Source of the DNA: JAPLDA01 sp043742705
GTDB taxonomy: Bacteria > Bacteroidota > Bacteroidia > AKYH767-A > 2013-40CM-41-45
Assembly (NCBI GenBank): GCA_043742705.1
Contig: JAYTXY010000064.1
Span: 1-14,715, forward strand
Direction of reading: 5' to 3'
Length of the DNA: 14,715 nucleotides
In this document: piece by piece, positions 8,430 through 14,715 of the stretch
How positions within the stretch are numbered: the stretch's first letter is position 1
Layout: every line of letters begins with the position of its first letter
The notes under the pieces: generated by a model
What the model was told of the DNA's origin: nothing
Seen by the model: the letters and a program-made list of their open reading frames with translations, nothing else
The model's database searches: none
Translations under genes and position numbers: made by a program

Positions 8430-10820
8430 TTATTTATAACTTGTTAATTCTTTTTTCAATTCTGCAAAAGCTGATTTGCTGGTTTCGCAAACGCACGACA
8501 TGAGTTCAGGAATTTTTTCCAATCCTGTTTTTGAATCTGAGCAAGCCTCTATTTCTGCGAGGACTTTCTGCATTTCCGGCAAACCCATGTATGAATAAGA
8601 TGGTTTGATGCGGTGAGCGATCTGGCGTAACTCCTCCCAGTTCTGTGTTTTAAAATGTTCATTCATTTTAGCTAGTGCTTCCGGAGTATTCTGTAGGAAC
8701 ACTTCAATCATTTCGATGATGAATGCATTGTTGCCATCAGCAATCTCCTTCAAATAGGTGAGATCGATTTTTCCGCTAGCAATCATGGAAGTGATTTTAT
8801 CGTCTGCCTTTGGTTTAGAAACGGTCACACTTTCTTTTACTGCCTCTGTATTTTCTTTTTCTGTATTGACGTTTTCGCATTTCCTGTTTGTTGGTTTTAA
8901 TGCATACTCAAGAATTTTTTTCTTTAAGTCTGCAGGGTTAAATGGTTTTGAGATATACTCGCTCATTCCAAGGTCAAAGCATTTTTGTTTTTCCATCGGA
9001 ACAGCATGAGCCGTCATCGCCATGATGGGAACGCTGCGGAATGGTTCTTCCAGTTCAGTCCTTATTTTTTGAGTAGCTGTGTAGCCATCCATTTCCGGCA
9101 TCTGGATATCCATTAATACTATGTCGAAATTTCCGGCTTTCAGTTTTTCAATGGCGATCAATCCATTTCCTGCGCACTCCACATTTGCTTTCCAATCCGT
9201 CAAAATCTTTTTCACAATCATCTGGTTGATGGCATTGTCTTCTGCAACAAGGATGTTGATGCCCTCCAGTGACTCACTATCTTCAACAGGTATGTTTTTC
9301 GATTGAGCAGTTTCAGTGGATGCAATTTCATACGTGAGATGAAAAAAGAACGTAGCTCCTTCTCCTTCTTTACTTTTCACGCCAATGGTTCCGCCTTGAA
9401 GTTCTATCAAGCGTTTCACGATCGTTAATCCCAAACCTGTTCCACCGAACTTGCGACTCGTATCGCTGCTGGCTTGTGTGAAGCTTTCGAAAATGGAATT
9501 CAGGCTTTCTTTTGGAATTCCGATTCCTGAATCTTTCACTTCAATATCAAGTGTTATATTCTCATCTCTTTTACTTCGCATCGAAATATGCATCGACACT
9601 TCTCCGTGCTCTGTAAACTTGATTGCATTTCCGATCAGGTTGTTCATGATCTGGCTGAGACGGGTAGGATCACCGCAAAGTGTAACGGGAACTTTTGAAT
9701 CCACGTTTGTAGTAAGTGTAAGTTTCTTTTCATCAGCTTTCGCTTTGAAAAGATCAATTGTATTCTGTGCAATTTCATCAATGCGGAAGGGAACTTTTTC
9801 GAAGTTCATTCTTCCGGCTTCGATCTTTGAAAAGTCTAAGATGTCGTTGATGATGACGAGCAGGTTATCCGAAGAAGTTTTGATTGACTTCATATAACCC
9901 GACTGTTCCGTATCAAGTTTTGTATTCAGCAAAATGTGCGTGAGGCCAATGATACCATTCATCGGAGTACGAATTTCATGGCTCATGTTGGCAAGGAACT
10001 GTTCCTTGATCATCGCTGTTTCTTCCGCCAGCTGTTTTGCTTTCAGCAATTCTTCTTCTACTTTTTTATGACTTGTGATATCAGAGGAAACACCGATTAC
10101 TCCGGTGACTTTATTTTCTTTATCCCTGACAGGAGCGTAGTAGGCCTGGTGAAATTGTCCGTTCAGCTCAAGGATGGTTGTTACTTCTTCTCCTTTCATT
10201 GTACGGTCAAATATCTCCAGCACTTCGGGAAACATCTGAGAAAATGAATGAATGGATTTTCCGATGATTCGGCTTTTGTCTGCACCTAAACTTTCAACTC
10301 CCTTTCCTTCGAAGATGGTGAATATTCCTTGCTCATCCAATGCAAAAAGTATGATGGGCGAGTGAGCCACGATGGTTTGCAATCGTTTTTCAGTTTCACT
10401 CAATGCATGTTCAATCCTTGCTTTCTCACGTTCTGCTTCTTTGAAACGAATTACATAACGCAAACTCTGTCCAAGACCTTCCGGTGATAATAAACTTTTG
10501 GGAATGTAATCGGAAGCACCACTCTTCATGGCTTCCACAGCTACTTTCTCATCTCCGTGAGAAGTCACGATGATGATTGGCGATGTGTTTCCTTGCTCGC
10601 GAATCGACTTCAACAATTCGAGCCCTGTTCCTCCGGGTAAATTGTAATCAAGAAAAATACAATCGTAGTTTTTGTTGAGTGTTGCAGCCTTTCCGCTTTC
10701 ATGATCTTCAGCGAATGTAACTTCAACATTGATTCCGGATGACTTCAAAGCACGCTTGATAATCATGCGATCGAGTTCATCGTCTTCTACAACAAGGATG
10801 TGAATAAGTTGATCTGCCAT
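8430..10820 (-). CDS. Soluble hybrid histidine kinase: REC-PAS-HisKA-HATPase-REC-Hpt
   Basis: A 796-residue cytoplasmic sensor kinase with no signal peptide or membrane segment. Domains in order: receiver 1 (about 5-125; D13-D14 region, phosphoacceptor D58, K108); PAS (about 146-250); HisKA with the H-box around phosphoacceptor H281 (SHEIRTPMNG); HATPase_c with N398 (N-box), DSGIG at 430-434 and GGTGLGL at 459-465; receiver 2 (about 520-640; D528, phosphoacceptor D571, K625); a charged linker (about 643-675); and a C-terminal Hpt domain (about 676-790) with H736 in AHRIK. All catalytic residues needed for a His-Asp-His relay are present, and there is no output domain. The N-terminal receiver suggests input from another kinase as well as the PAS signal. 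The next gene encodes a REC-AAA+ regulator, the natural final acceptor. The signal sensed by the PAS domain is unknown; no cofactor-binding residue was identified. Confidence 0.93.
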   Translation of the reverse strand: MADQLIHILVVEDDELDRMIIKRALKSSGINVEVTFAEDHESGKAATLNKNYDCIFLDYNLPGGTGLELLKSIREQGNTSPIIIVTSHGDEKVAVEAMKSGASDYIPKSLLSPEGLGQSLRYVIRFKEAEREKARIEHALSETEKRLQTIVAHSPIILFALDEQGIFTIFEGKGVESLGADKSRIIGKSIHSFSQMFPEVLEIFDRTMKGEEVTTILELNGQFHQAYYAPVRDKENKVTGVIGVSSDITSHKKVEEELLKAKQLAEETAMIKEQFLANMSHEIRTPMNGIIGLTHILLNTKLDTEQSGYMKSIKTSSDNLLVIINDILDFSKIEAGRMNFEKVPFRIDEIAQNTIDLFKAKADEKKLTLTTNVDSKVPVTLCGDPTRLSQIMNNLIGNAIKFTEHGEVSMHISMRSKRDENITLDIEVKDSGIGIPKESLNSIFESFTQASSDTSRKFGGTGLGLTIVKRLIELQGGTIGVKSKEGEGATFFFHLTYEIASTETAQSKNIPVEDSESLEGINILVAEDNAINQMIVKKILTDWKANVECAGNGLIAIEKLKAGNFDIVLMDIQMPEMDGYTATQKIRTELEEPFRSVPIMAMTAHAVPMEKQKCFDLGMSEYISKPFNPADLKKKILEYALKPTNRKCENVNTEKENTEAVKESVTVSKPKADDKITSMIASGKIDLTYLKEIADGNNAFIIEMIEVFLQNTPEALAKMNEHFKTQNWEELRQIAHRIKPSYSYMGLPEMQKVLAEIEACSDSKTGLEKIPELMSCVCETSKSAFAELKKELTSYK

Positions 10821-10931
10821 GGGATGAATAAATACAACAGTGGCGATATGCCAGAGTTGATTCTTCTACATAAGCAGATTGCTATTGTTGCTTTAAATTC
10901 AGTGAAAACCTTGCAGGAATCTTGCAGTTTG

Positions 10932-10966
10932 GGAATTTGATAATTTGAAGATGTGCTGATGTGCTG
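10932..10966. repeat. Octanucleotide-periodic degenerate repeat
   Basis: Four units of eight bases plus a partial fifth: two units ending in ATTTG (10932-10947) and two ending in GATGTG (10948-10963), then CTG. Neighbouring units differ by one to three bases, so the period is clear while the sequence drifts across the array. It lies between rel and the hybrid kinase gene, outside any supported gene. Confidence 0.55.
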
Positions 10967-11006
10967 TCCCGTGCTTCGCGATATTGATTGAAAAAATCGA
11001 ATCAAT

Positions 11007-11041
11007 TTTGAACTTTGAACTAAGAACTAACAACTAACAAC
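11007..11041. repeat. Heptanucleotide-periodic repeat touching the rel stop codon
   Basis: Five consecutive seven-base units: TTTGAAC twice, TAAGAAC once and TAACAAC twice. The last base of the array is also the first base of the minus-strand stop codon of rel (11041-11043), so the array begins immediately at the 3' end of the gene. A more diverged array of the same family lies at 14586-14626. Confidence 0.7.
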
Positions 11042-13266
11042 TACCCCGGTTTCTCACTCGTGTCAATCCTGCTCACAGTAAGAATTCCCTGGATGGCTTT
11101 TAATTTCTGCGTCAGTTTGGTGAGATGATGTGTGTCATGTACAAAAAGCATGATGGTTCCTTCGAAAATACCATCGTTGCTGTCGATGCTGATGGAACGG
11201 ATGTTTACTTTCAGTTCGCTTGAAATTACTTTTGAAATTTTATTTACAATTCCAACCTGATCGATACCTGTAATTTTTATTCCGGCAAGGAAAGCGATTT
11301 GTTGTTGATTTGTCCAGCGTGCTTTTACAATTCGATATGCATAGTTGCTCATCAGTTGAATTGCATTCGGACAATTCACACGATGTATTTTAATTCCTTC
11401 GTTGATCGTAATGAAACCGAACACGTCATCACCCGGAATCGGGCTGCAGCATGGAGAAAGTTTGTAGTCGATCTTTTCTAGGTTCTCTCCGATAACCAAC
11501 ATGTCGGAAGATCCGCGCACATTTTTCACAATCTGTTCAAGAGATTGCGGCTCCGATCGCTGCGGATGTCTGGGCTTGATAGTTCCTTTGTCCTCCACAA
11601 AGTCCTTTAGATCCTGCACATCCAGCACACCTTTCGCAATGCGGTAAAAAAGTTCAAGACTCGTTGGTATTTTATAGTAAGCAAGAAGCTCGTTGATGTT
11701 TTCGTTGTTGAATTCAAGTTTCAGGTGACGGAATTTCCGTTGCAGAATTTCTTTTCCGTCTTCTCCCACTCGTTTCTTCTCTTCCTTGAGGGCAGATTTA
11801 ATTTTTGATTTCGCTTTCGCGGTGACGACATAATTCAACCAGTCTTCTTTCGGAGTTTGTTTGTTTGAAGTTAGAATCTCAACCTGGTCACCGCTTCGCA
11901 GCTTGTGACTGAGCGGAACTAAACGATGATTTGTTTTCGCACCAATGCATTTGCTTCCGATGTCAGTATGAATTTCAAAAGCGAAATCGAGTGCAGTTGC
12001 ATTCGAAGGAAGTGTGATCAGTTCTCCGGTGGGAGTAAAGACAAAAATTTCATCGGAAAAAAGATTCAGCTTGAACTCATCAACGAAATCCAATGCATTC
12101 GATTCAGGGTTTTCAAGCAACTCACGGATACGATCGATCCATTCATCGAGCGCTGTTTCTCCAGAGGACTCTTTGTATTTCCAATGCGCAGCGTAACCTT
12201 TCTCCGCAATTTCATCCATTCGCTTTGTACGGATCTGAACTTCCACCCAGCGTCCGCCCGGACCCATTACCGTTGTATGTAGCGATTCGTAACCATTTCC
12301 TTTTGGTGTTGAAATCCAGTCACGCAAACGGTCAGGATTCGGATGATAAAAATCCGTGATGATGGAATACGCTTTCCAGCACATTGATTTTTCGTCTTCC
12401 TCTTCTGAGTCAATGATGACGCGGACTGCAAACAGATCGTAAATTTCTTCAAAGGATACGCCTTGCTTTTTCATTTTTGTCCAGATGGAATGAACAGATT
12501 TGGAGCGTCCTTTTATTTCGTATTTAAATTCCTGTAGATTGAGTTCTTCTTTGATCGGTTCGACAAATTCATTGATAAACTTTATTCGCTCGCGTTTTGT
12601 TTGTTGTAGTTTTTCGGAAAGCTCATTGTAAATTTCCAGTTCCGTGAACTTCATTGCAAGGTCTTCCAATTCAATTTTAATTGAATACAAACCGAGACGA
12701 TGAGCGAGAGGCGCGTACAAATAAGCAGTTTCAGAAGCGATCTTCAACTGCTTTTCACGCGGCATGGAATCCAGCGTTCGCATGTTGTGCAAACGGTCAG
12801 CGAGTTTGATGAGAATTACACGCACATCATCCGAAAGCGTTAGCAACATTTTTCTGAAATTCTCCGCCTGCAAAGAAGAGCCCTGATCAAAAACTCCTGC
12901 AATTTTTGTAAGTCCGTCAATGATGGAAGCAACTTTTTTTCCGAAGGAACTTTCAATATCTTCAAGTGTGAGGTGTGTGTCTTCCACCACATCGTGAAGC
13001 AAAGCGCAAACGATGGCTGTTGTTCCTAACCCAATTTCTTCCGCGGCAATCTGTGCAACTGAAAGCGGATGTAATATATAGGGCTCACCTGTTTTACGGC
13101 GCATGTCCTTATGCGCTTCCAAAGCGATATCAAAAGCAAGACGGATGAGCTTCTTGTCGCCCTTATCCATGTTCGGGCGACAAGCACGCAGCAAAGCACG
13201 GTAGCTTTTAAGGATTGTTTCCTTTTCAGCTTCCCTGTTGTAAACGGGTGTTACCTGTTCAGGCAT
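11041..13266 (-). CDS. rel: Bifunctional (p)ppGpp synthetase/hydrolase, RelA/SpoT family
   Basis: Makes and degrades the alarmone (p)ppGpp in the stringent response. From the ATG at 13264-13266 it has 741 residues, normal for long Rel enzymes. The N-terminal HD hydrolase domain is intact: H52, H66, the H91-D92 pair followed by E95-D96, and KLADRLHNMRT at about 154-164. The synthetase domain follows (about 235-365), with GRSKS, a basic KMKKQG loop, YESLHTT and EVQIRT. Next come TGS (about 406-467), a helical region, a Cys/His module (C606-C607, H628, C632) and a C-terminal ACT domain (about 660-735) that senses the ribosome or amino-acid state. Because both catalytic domains keep their key residues, it is called bifunctional rather than a RelA-only synthetase. 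The frame extends seven codons to a TTG at 13285-13287, an alternative start. It is followed at once by a heptad repeat array, then the hybrid kinase gene. Confidence 0.95.
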   Translation of the reverse strand: MPEQVTPVYNREAEKETILKSYRALLRACRPNMDKGDKKLIRLAFDIALEAHKDMRRKTGEPYILHPLSVAQIAAEEIGLGTTAIVCALLHDVVEDTHLTLEDIESSFGKKVASIIDGLTKIAGVFDQGSSLQAENFRKMLLTLSDDVRVILIKLADRLHNMRTLDSMPREKQLKIASETAYLYAPLAHRLGLYSIKIELEDLAMKFTELEIYNELSEKLQQTKRERIKFINEFVEPIKEELNLQEFKYEIKGRSKSVHSIWTKMKKQGVSFEEIYDLFAVRVIIDSEEEDEKSMCWKAYSIITDFYHPNPDRLRDWISTPKGNGYESLHTTVMGPGGRWVEVQIRTKRMDEIAEKGYAAHWKYKESSGETALDEWIDRIRELLENPESNALDFVDEFKLNLFSDEIFVFTPTGELITLPSNATALDFAFEIHTDIGSKCIGAKTNHRLVPLSHKLRSGDQVEILTSNKQTPKEDWLNYVVTAKAKSKIKSALKEEKKRVGEDGKEILQRKFRHLKLEFNNENINELLAYYKIPTSLELFYRIAKGVLDVQDLKDFVEDKGTIKPRHPQRSEPQSLEQIVKNVRGSSDMLVIGENLEKIDYKLSPCCSPIPGDDVFGFITINEGIKIHRVNCPNAIQLMSNYAYRIVKARWTNQQQIAFLAGIKITGIDQVGIVNKISKVISSELKVNIRSISIDSNDGIFEGTIMLFVHDTHHLTKLTQKLKAIQGILTVSRIDTSEKPG

Positions 13267-13321
13267 CTTGTCTTTATCAAAGTCCAATCTAATATAATGA
13301 ATTTATTGGTGTATTTATTTC

Positions 13322-13408
13322 TTCACTGCGTTTCTCTTTTTCTCATTTTTCCTCTGCGTTAAAAATTTAAACGCAGAGTCCACAGAGAAAAAATTGAGGG
13401 CCGCAGAG
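13322..13408. repeat. Inverted-repeat element with CTCTGCG/CGCAGAG arms
   Basis: The core is a perfect nine-base inverted repeat, CTCTGCGTT (13352-13360) and AACGCAGAG (13370-13378), around a nine-base AT spacer. Outer related words extend it: CACTGCG at 13324-13330 on the left, and CACAGAG (13381-13387) and CCGCAGAG (13401-13408) on the right, with pyrimidine-rich and purine-rich stretches that roughly complement each other. It fills most of the gap between the FAH gene stop and the rel start. No T run follows the hairpin on either strand, so it is not an ordinary intrinsic terminator. It resembles the CACAGAG-type dispersed intergenic repeats I recall from several environmental bacteria; that recollection is unchecked. 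Confidence 0.65.
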
Positions 13409-13423
13409 TTTAATGTATCATTC

Positions 13424-14470
13424 TTATACTTTCACTTCCATTTCCTTCTTCAATGCCAGAATTGAATAATCAGTATCCACCTTTCGAATCGTATTGCTCA
13501 ACTTCCCAAGACCATCAATTTCCATTTCCACAACATCATCCGGCTGCAGCCATTGTACTTTATAATTCGGATCATTCAACAATCCCGTTCCGTTCAGTTC
13601 AAGAAAACAACCTGTTCCAACAGTTCCTGAACCGATCACATCTCCCGGAAGCACATCAACTCCATAAGCACAGCGTTCAATAATTTCTGCAAACGTCCAA
13701 TCCATGTCACCGAGATTTCCTTTGCTTACTTGTATTCCATTTACGAAACATTTCATCGAGAGGTTGTACCGGTTTCCAATATGATTTTTCTTTGGAGAAA
13801 CTTTGAAAGGCTCTAGTTCATCCGGCGTAACCAGCCATGGTCCAATCACTGTTGAAAAATCTTTTCCTTTTGCCGGGCCAAGATTTAAAACCATTTCTTC
13901 CATCTGCAAGGTGCGGGCACTCATATCGTTCATGATCATGTAGCCTGCAATGTATTCATCCGCTTCGTGCGCACGAATATTTCTTCCTTTCTTTCCAATG
14001 ACGATGGCTGCTTCCAATTCAAAATCCAGTTTCTGGAAATGATCGGGCATGCACATGATTTCTCCTGGACCTTGAATCGCATTGTGATTCGTAAAATAAA
14101 AAATCGGATACTGATCATATTCCGGAATCATCGCAACCTTCCGGTTTTTTCTTGCCGCTTCCACATGCTGCCGGAAAGCGTAGCCATCACGACAAGAAGT
14201 TGGATGAGGTACAGGAGCGAGGAGTGCATTTTCTTTGTATTCGATTTCAATTATTCGATTTCGGATTTCGGATTTAAGATTTCGGATTTCATTGAGGAGC
14301 GCTTTTGCTGTATCCATCCCATCTGCTCCCAGCTTCAAAAATTCCGACATCGATTCAGGTAACGGATTCGTAAAAAGTAAAAATGAATTCCGATGCAGGT
14401 TATAAATTTTGGAATCGTAAAAAATTCCGACTTGCTCTTTTCCTTGTTCAAGATAACTTACGAGTTTCAT
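13424..14470 (-). CDS. Fumarylacetoacetate hydrolase (FAH) family protein
   Basis: A 348-residue metal-dependent hydrolase or decarboxylase of the FAH superfamily, whose members cleave or decarboxylate acyl-pyruvate-like compounds in aromatic and amino-acid breakdown. A short N-terminal domain (1-80) precedes the catalytic fold (about 84-335). Visible motifs are PTSCRDGYAFRQHVEAA (90-106), with H102 as candidate catalytic base; D149-x-E151-x-E153 in LDFELEAAIVIG and D182 in MNDMSAR, the expected divalent-metal ligands; GPAKGKDF; and a C-terminal GSGTVGTGCFLE segment. The substrate cannot be named from the sequence and no pathway gene is adjacent. Odd feature: codons for residues about 60-77 consist of a heptanucleotide repeat array that yields a seven-residue periodic peptide (EIRN words) in the linker before the catalytic domain. 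The ATG at 14468-14470 gives the expected family start MKLVSYLE. Confidence 0.9.
   Translation of the reverse strand: MKLVSYLEQGKEQVGIFYDSKIYNLHRNSFLLFTNPLPESMSEFLKLGADGMDTAKALLNEIRNLKSEIRNRIIEIEYKENALLAPVPHPTSCRDGYAFRQHVEAARKNRKVAMIPEYDQYPIFYFTNHNAIQGPGEIMCMPDHFQKLDFELEAAIVIGKKGRNIRAHEADEYIAGYMIMNDMSARTLQMEEMVLNLGPAKGKDFSTVIGPWLVTPDELEPFKVSPKKNHIGNRYNLSMKCFVNGIQVSKGNLGDMDWTFAEIIERCAYGVDVLPGDVIGSGTVGTGCFLELNGTGLLNDPNYKVQWLQPDDVVEMEIDGLGKLSNTIRKVDTDYSILALKKEMEVKV
14243..14291. repeat. Heptanucleotide repeat array inside the FAH reading frame
   Basis: Seven consecutive seven-base units: GATTTCG three times, GATTTCA twice, and GATTTAA and ATTATTC once each. The array is 49 bases long and read on the minus strand within codons for residues about 60-76 of the FAH-family protein. 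Because 21 bases are three units and seven codons, the encoded peptide repeats every seven residues: E61-I62-R63-N64, then E68-I69-R70-N71, then E75-I76. The reading frame is intact on both sides. Confidence 0.8.
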
Positions 14471-14488
14471 GGTTACATGTATATTCTA

Positions 14489-14496
14489 CAAAAATA
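14489..14496 (-). promoter_or_regulatory. Candidate Bacteroidota -7 promoter box for the FAH gene
   Basis: On the minus strand the bases read TATTTTTG, matching the phylum's TAnnTTTG -7 consensus, 18 bases upstream of the ATG. No clear TTTG -33 element was found at the expected distance, so this rests on one box only. Confidence 0.3.
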
Positions 14497-14533
14497 GGAA
14501 ATAGTATTTCAGGGTTGGATAATTTGTTTGTTG

Positions 14534-14561
14534 TGATTAGTTAGGAGTAGGGAGTTCGGAG
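14534..14561. repeat. Heptanucleotide-periodic repeat, GGAG family
   Basis: Four seven-base units in register: TGATTAG, TTAGGAG, TAGGGAG and TTCGGAG. Units two to four share the GGAG end. It lies in the non-coding stretch upstream of the FAH gene, 25 bases from the second heptad array at 14586. Confidence 0.5.
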
Positions 14562-14585
14562 ACTTTTTTACGATGACCTCAATTC

Positions 14586-14626
14586 TTTGAACTTTTAACT
14601 AAGAACTTTGAGCTAAGAATTAAAAC
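14586..14626. repeat. Heptanucleotide-periodic repeat, GAAC family, diverged copy
   Basis: Units in seven-base register: TTTGAAC, TTTTAAC, TAAGAAC, TTTGAGC and TAAGAAT, then a six-base remnant. TTTGAAC and TAAGAAC are identical to units of the array at 11007-11041, 3.5 kb away, so the two arrays belong to one family. It sits between the terminator of the right-hand gene and the FAH gene. Confidence 0.6.
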
Positions 14627-14627
14627 T

Positions 14628-14657
14628 AAAAAAGCCGCTCCATAAAAGAAACGGCTT
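14628..14657 (-). terminator. Rho-independent terminator of the gene entering from the right
   Basis: AAGCCG (14632-14637) pairs with CGGCTT (14652-14657) around a 14-base loop. Read on the minus strand the stem is followed by six T residues. It lies about 30 bases past the stop codon at 14686-14688. Confidence 0.7.
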
Positions 14658-14685
14658 CTCAATAAGATAAACAACCTTTGAATAT

Positions 14686-14715
14686 CTACTGCATTCCAAC
14701 GATCAGCTTACTTCT
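14686..14715 (-). CDS. C-terminal end of a gene entering from the right (partial)
   Basis: Nine codons, RSKLIVGMQ, followed by TAG. The other two minus-strand frames are closed within this stretch, and a terminator lies just downstream, so this is very likely the true 3' end of a gene. The beta-strand-like, basic-hydrophobic end would suit the tail of a T9SS sorting domain, but nine residues cannot establish that. Confidence 0.5.
   Translation of the reverse strand, partial: RSKLIVGMQ

Noticed and set aside
9451..9897. A 148-codon plus-strand frame opposite the kinase transmitter domain
   Set aside because: The minus strand here encodes the conserved H-box to N-box region of the kinase; the plus-strand product is a low-complexity shadow.
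10787..11005. A 72-codon minus-strand frame between rel and the kinase gene
   Set aside because: It runs through the octanucleotide array and overlaps the kinase start out of frame; composition is not protein-like.
13352..13378. The nine-base hairpin as a terminator for the FAH gene
   Set aside because: No T run follows the stem on either strand, and related words flank it on both sides, which fits a repeat element better.
13967..14362. A 131-codon plus-strand frame opposite the FAH gene
   Set aside because: It is antisense to the conserved FAH motifs and partly made of the translated heptad array.
10932..14626. The short repeat arrays as a CRISPR
   Set aside because: Units are 7-8 bases with no spacers between them, and there is no cas gene.

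Overview
The window is chromosomal DNA of a member of the Bacteroidota, moderately AT-rich. The evidence is two large secreted proteins ending in type A sorting domains of the type IX secretion system (T9SS), a full-length Rel-type (p)ppGpp enzyme of the kind usual in the phylum, one TAnnTTTG-like promoter box and no clear Shine-Dalgarno sequences. Genus or family cannot be fixed from the sequence. Every supported gene lies on the minus strand, so transcription runs from right to left.

Layout in transcription order: (1) 14686-14715, the last nine codons of a gene entering from the right, followed by an intrinsic terminator. (2) 13424-14470, a fumarylacetoacetate hydrolase (FAH) family enzyme. 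(3) 11041-13266, a bifunctional (p)ppGpp synthetase/hydrolase. (4) 8430-10820, a soluble hybrid histidine kinase with REC-PAS-HisKA-HATPase-REC-Hpt order. (5) 7119-8288, an NtrC-like response regulator with REC and AAA+ domains but no DNA-binding domain, closed by a strong terminator at 7061-7094. (6) A second block, 6811 to the left edge: a 102-residue membrane-anchored protein, a T9SS surface protein of about 1150 residues, a second of 910 residues, and the start of a third that leaves the window. Gaps in this block are 9-44 bases, so it is probably one operon.

The kinase and regulator form a plausible phosphorelay: the kinase carries every relay module and no output domain, and the next gene is a receiver-ATPase. 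The stringent-response gene lies upstream in the same direction, but co-regulation is not shown. The exoprotein block looks like a cell-surface adhesin or coat cluster. Three of its proteins share an unusual long basic leader, and one of them, the 102-residue protein, is little more than that leader.

The most unusual feature is a set of short degenerate repeat arrays around rel and the FAH gene (10932-14626). They belong to at least five sequence families, three with a 7-base period and one with an 8-base period. One heptad array lies inside the FAH reading frame and is translated into a seven-residue periodic peptide. I found no RNA gene, CRISPR array, insertion sequence or phage gene.
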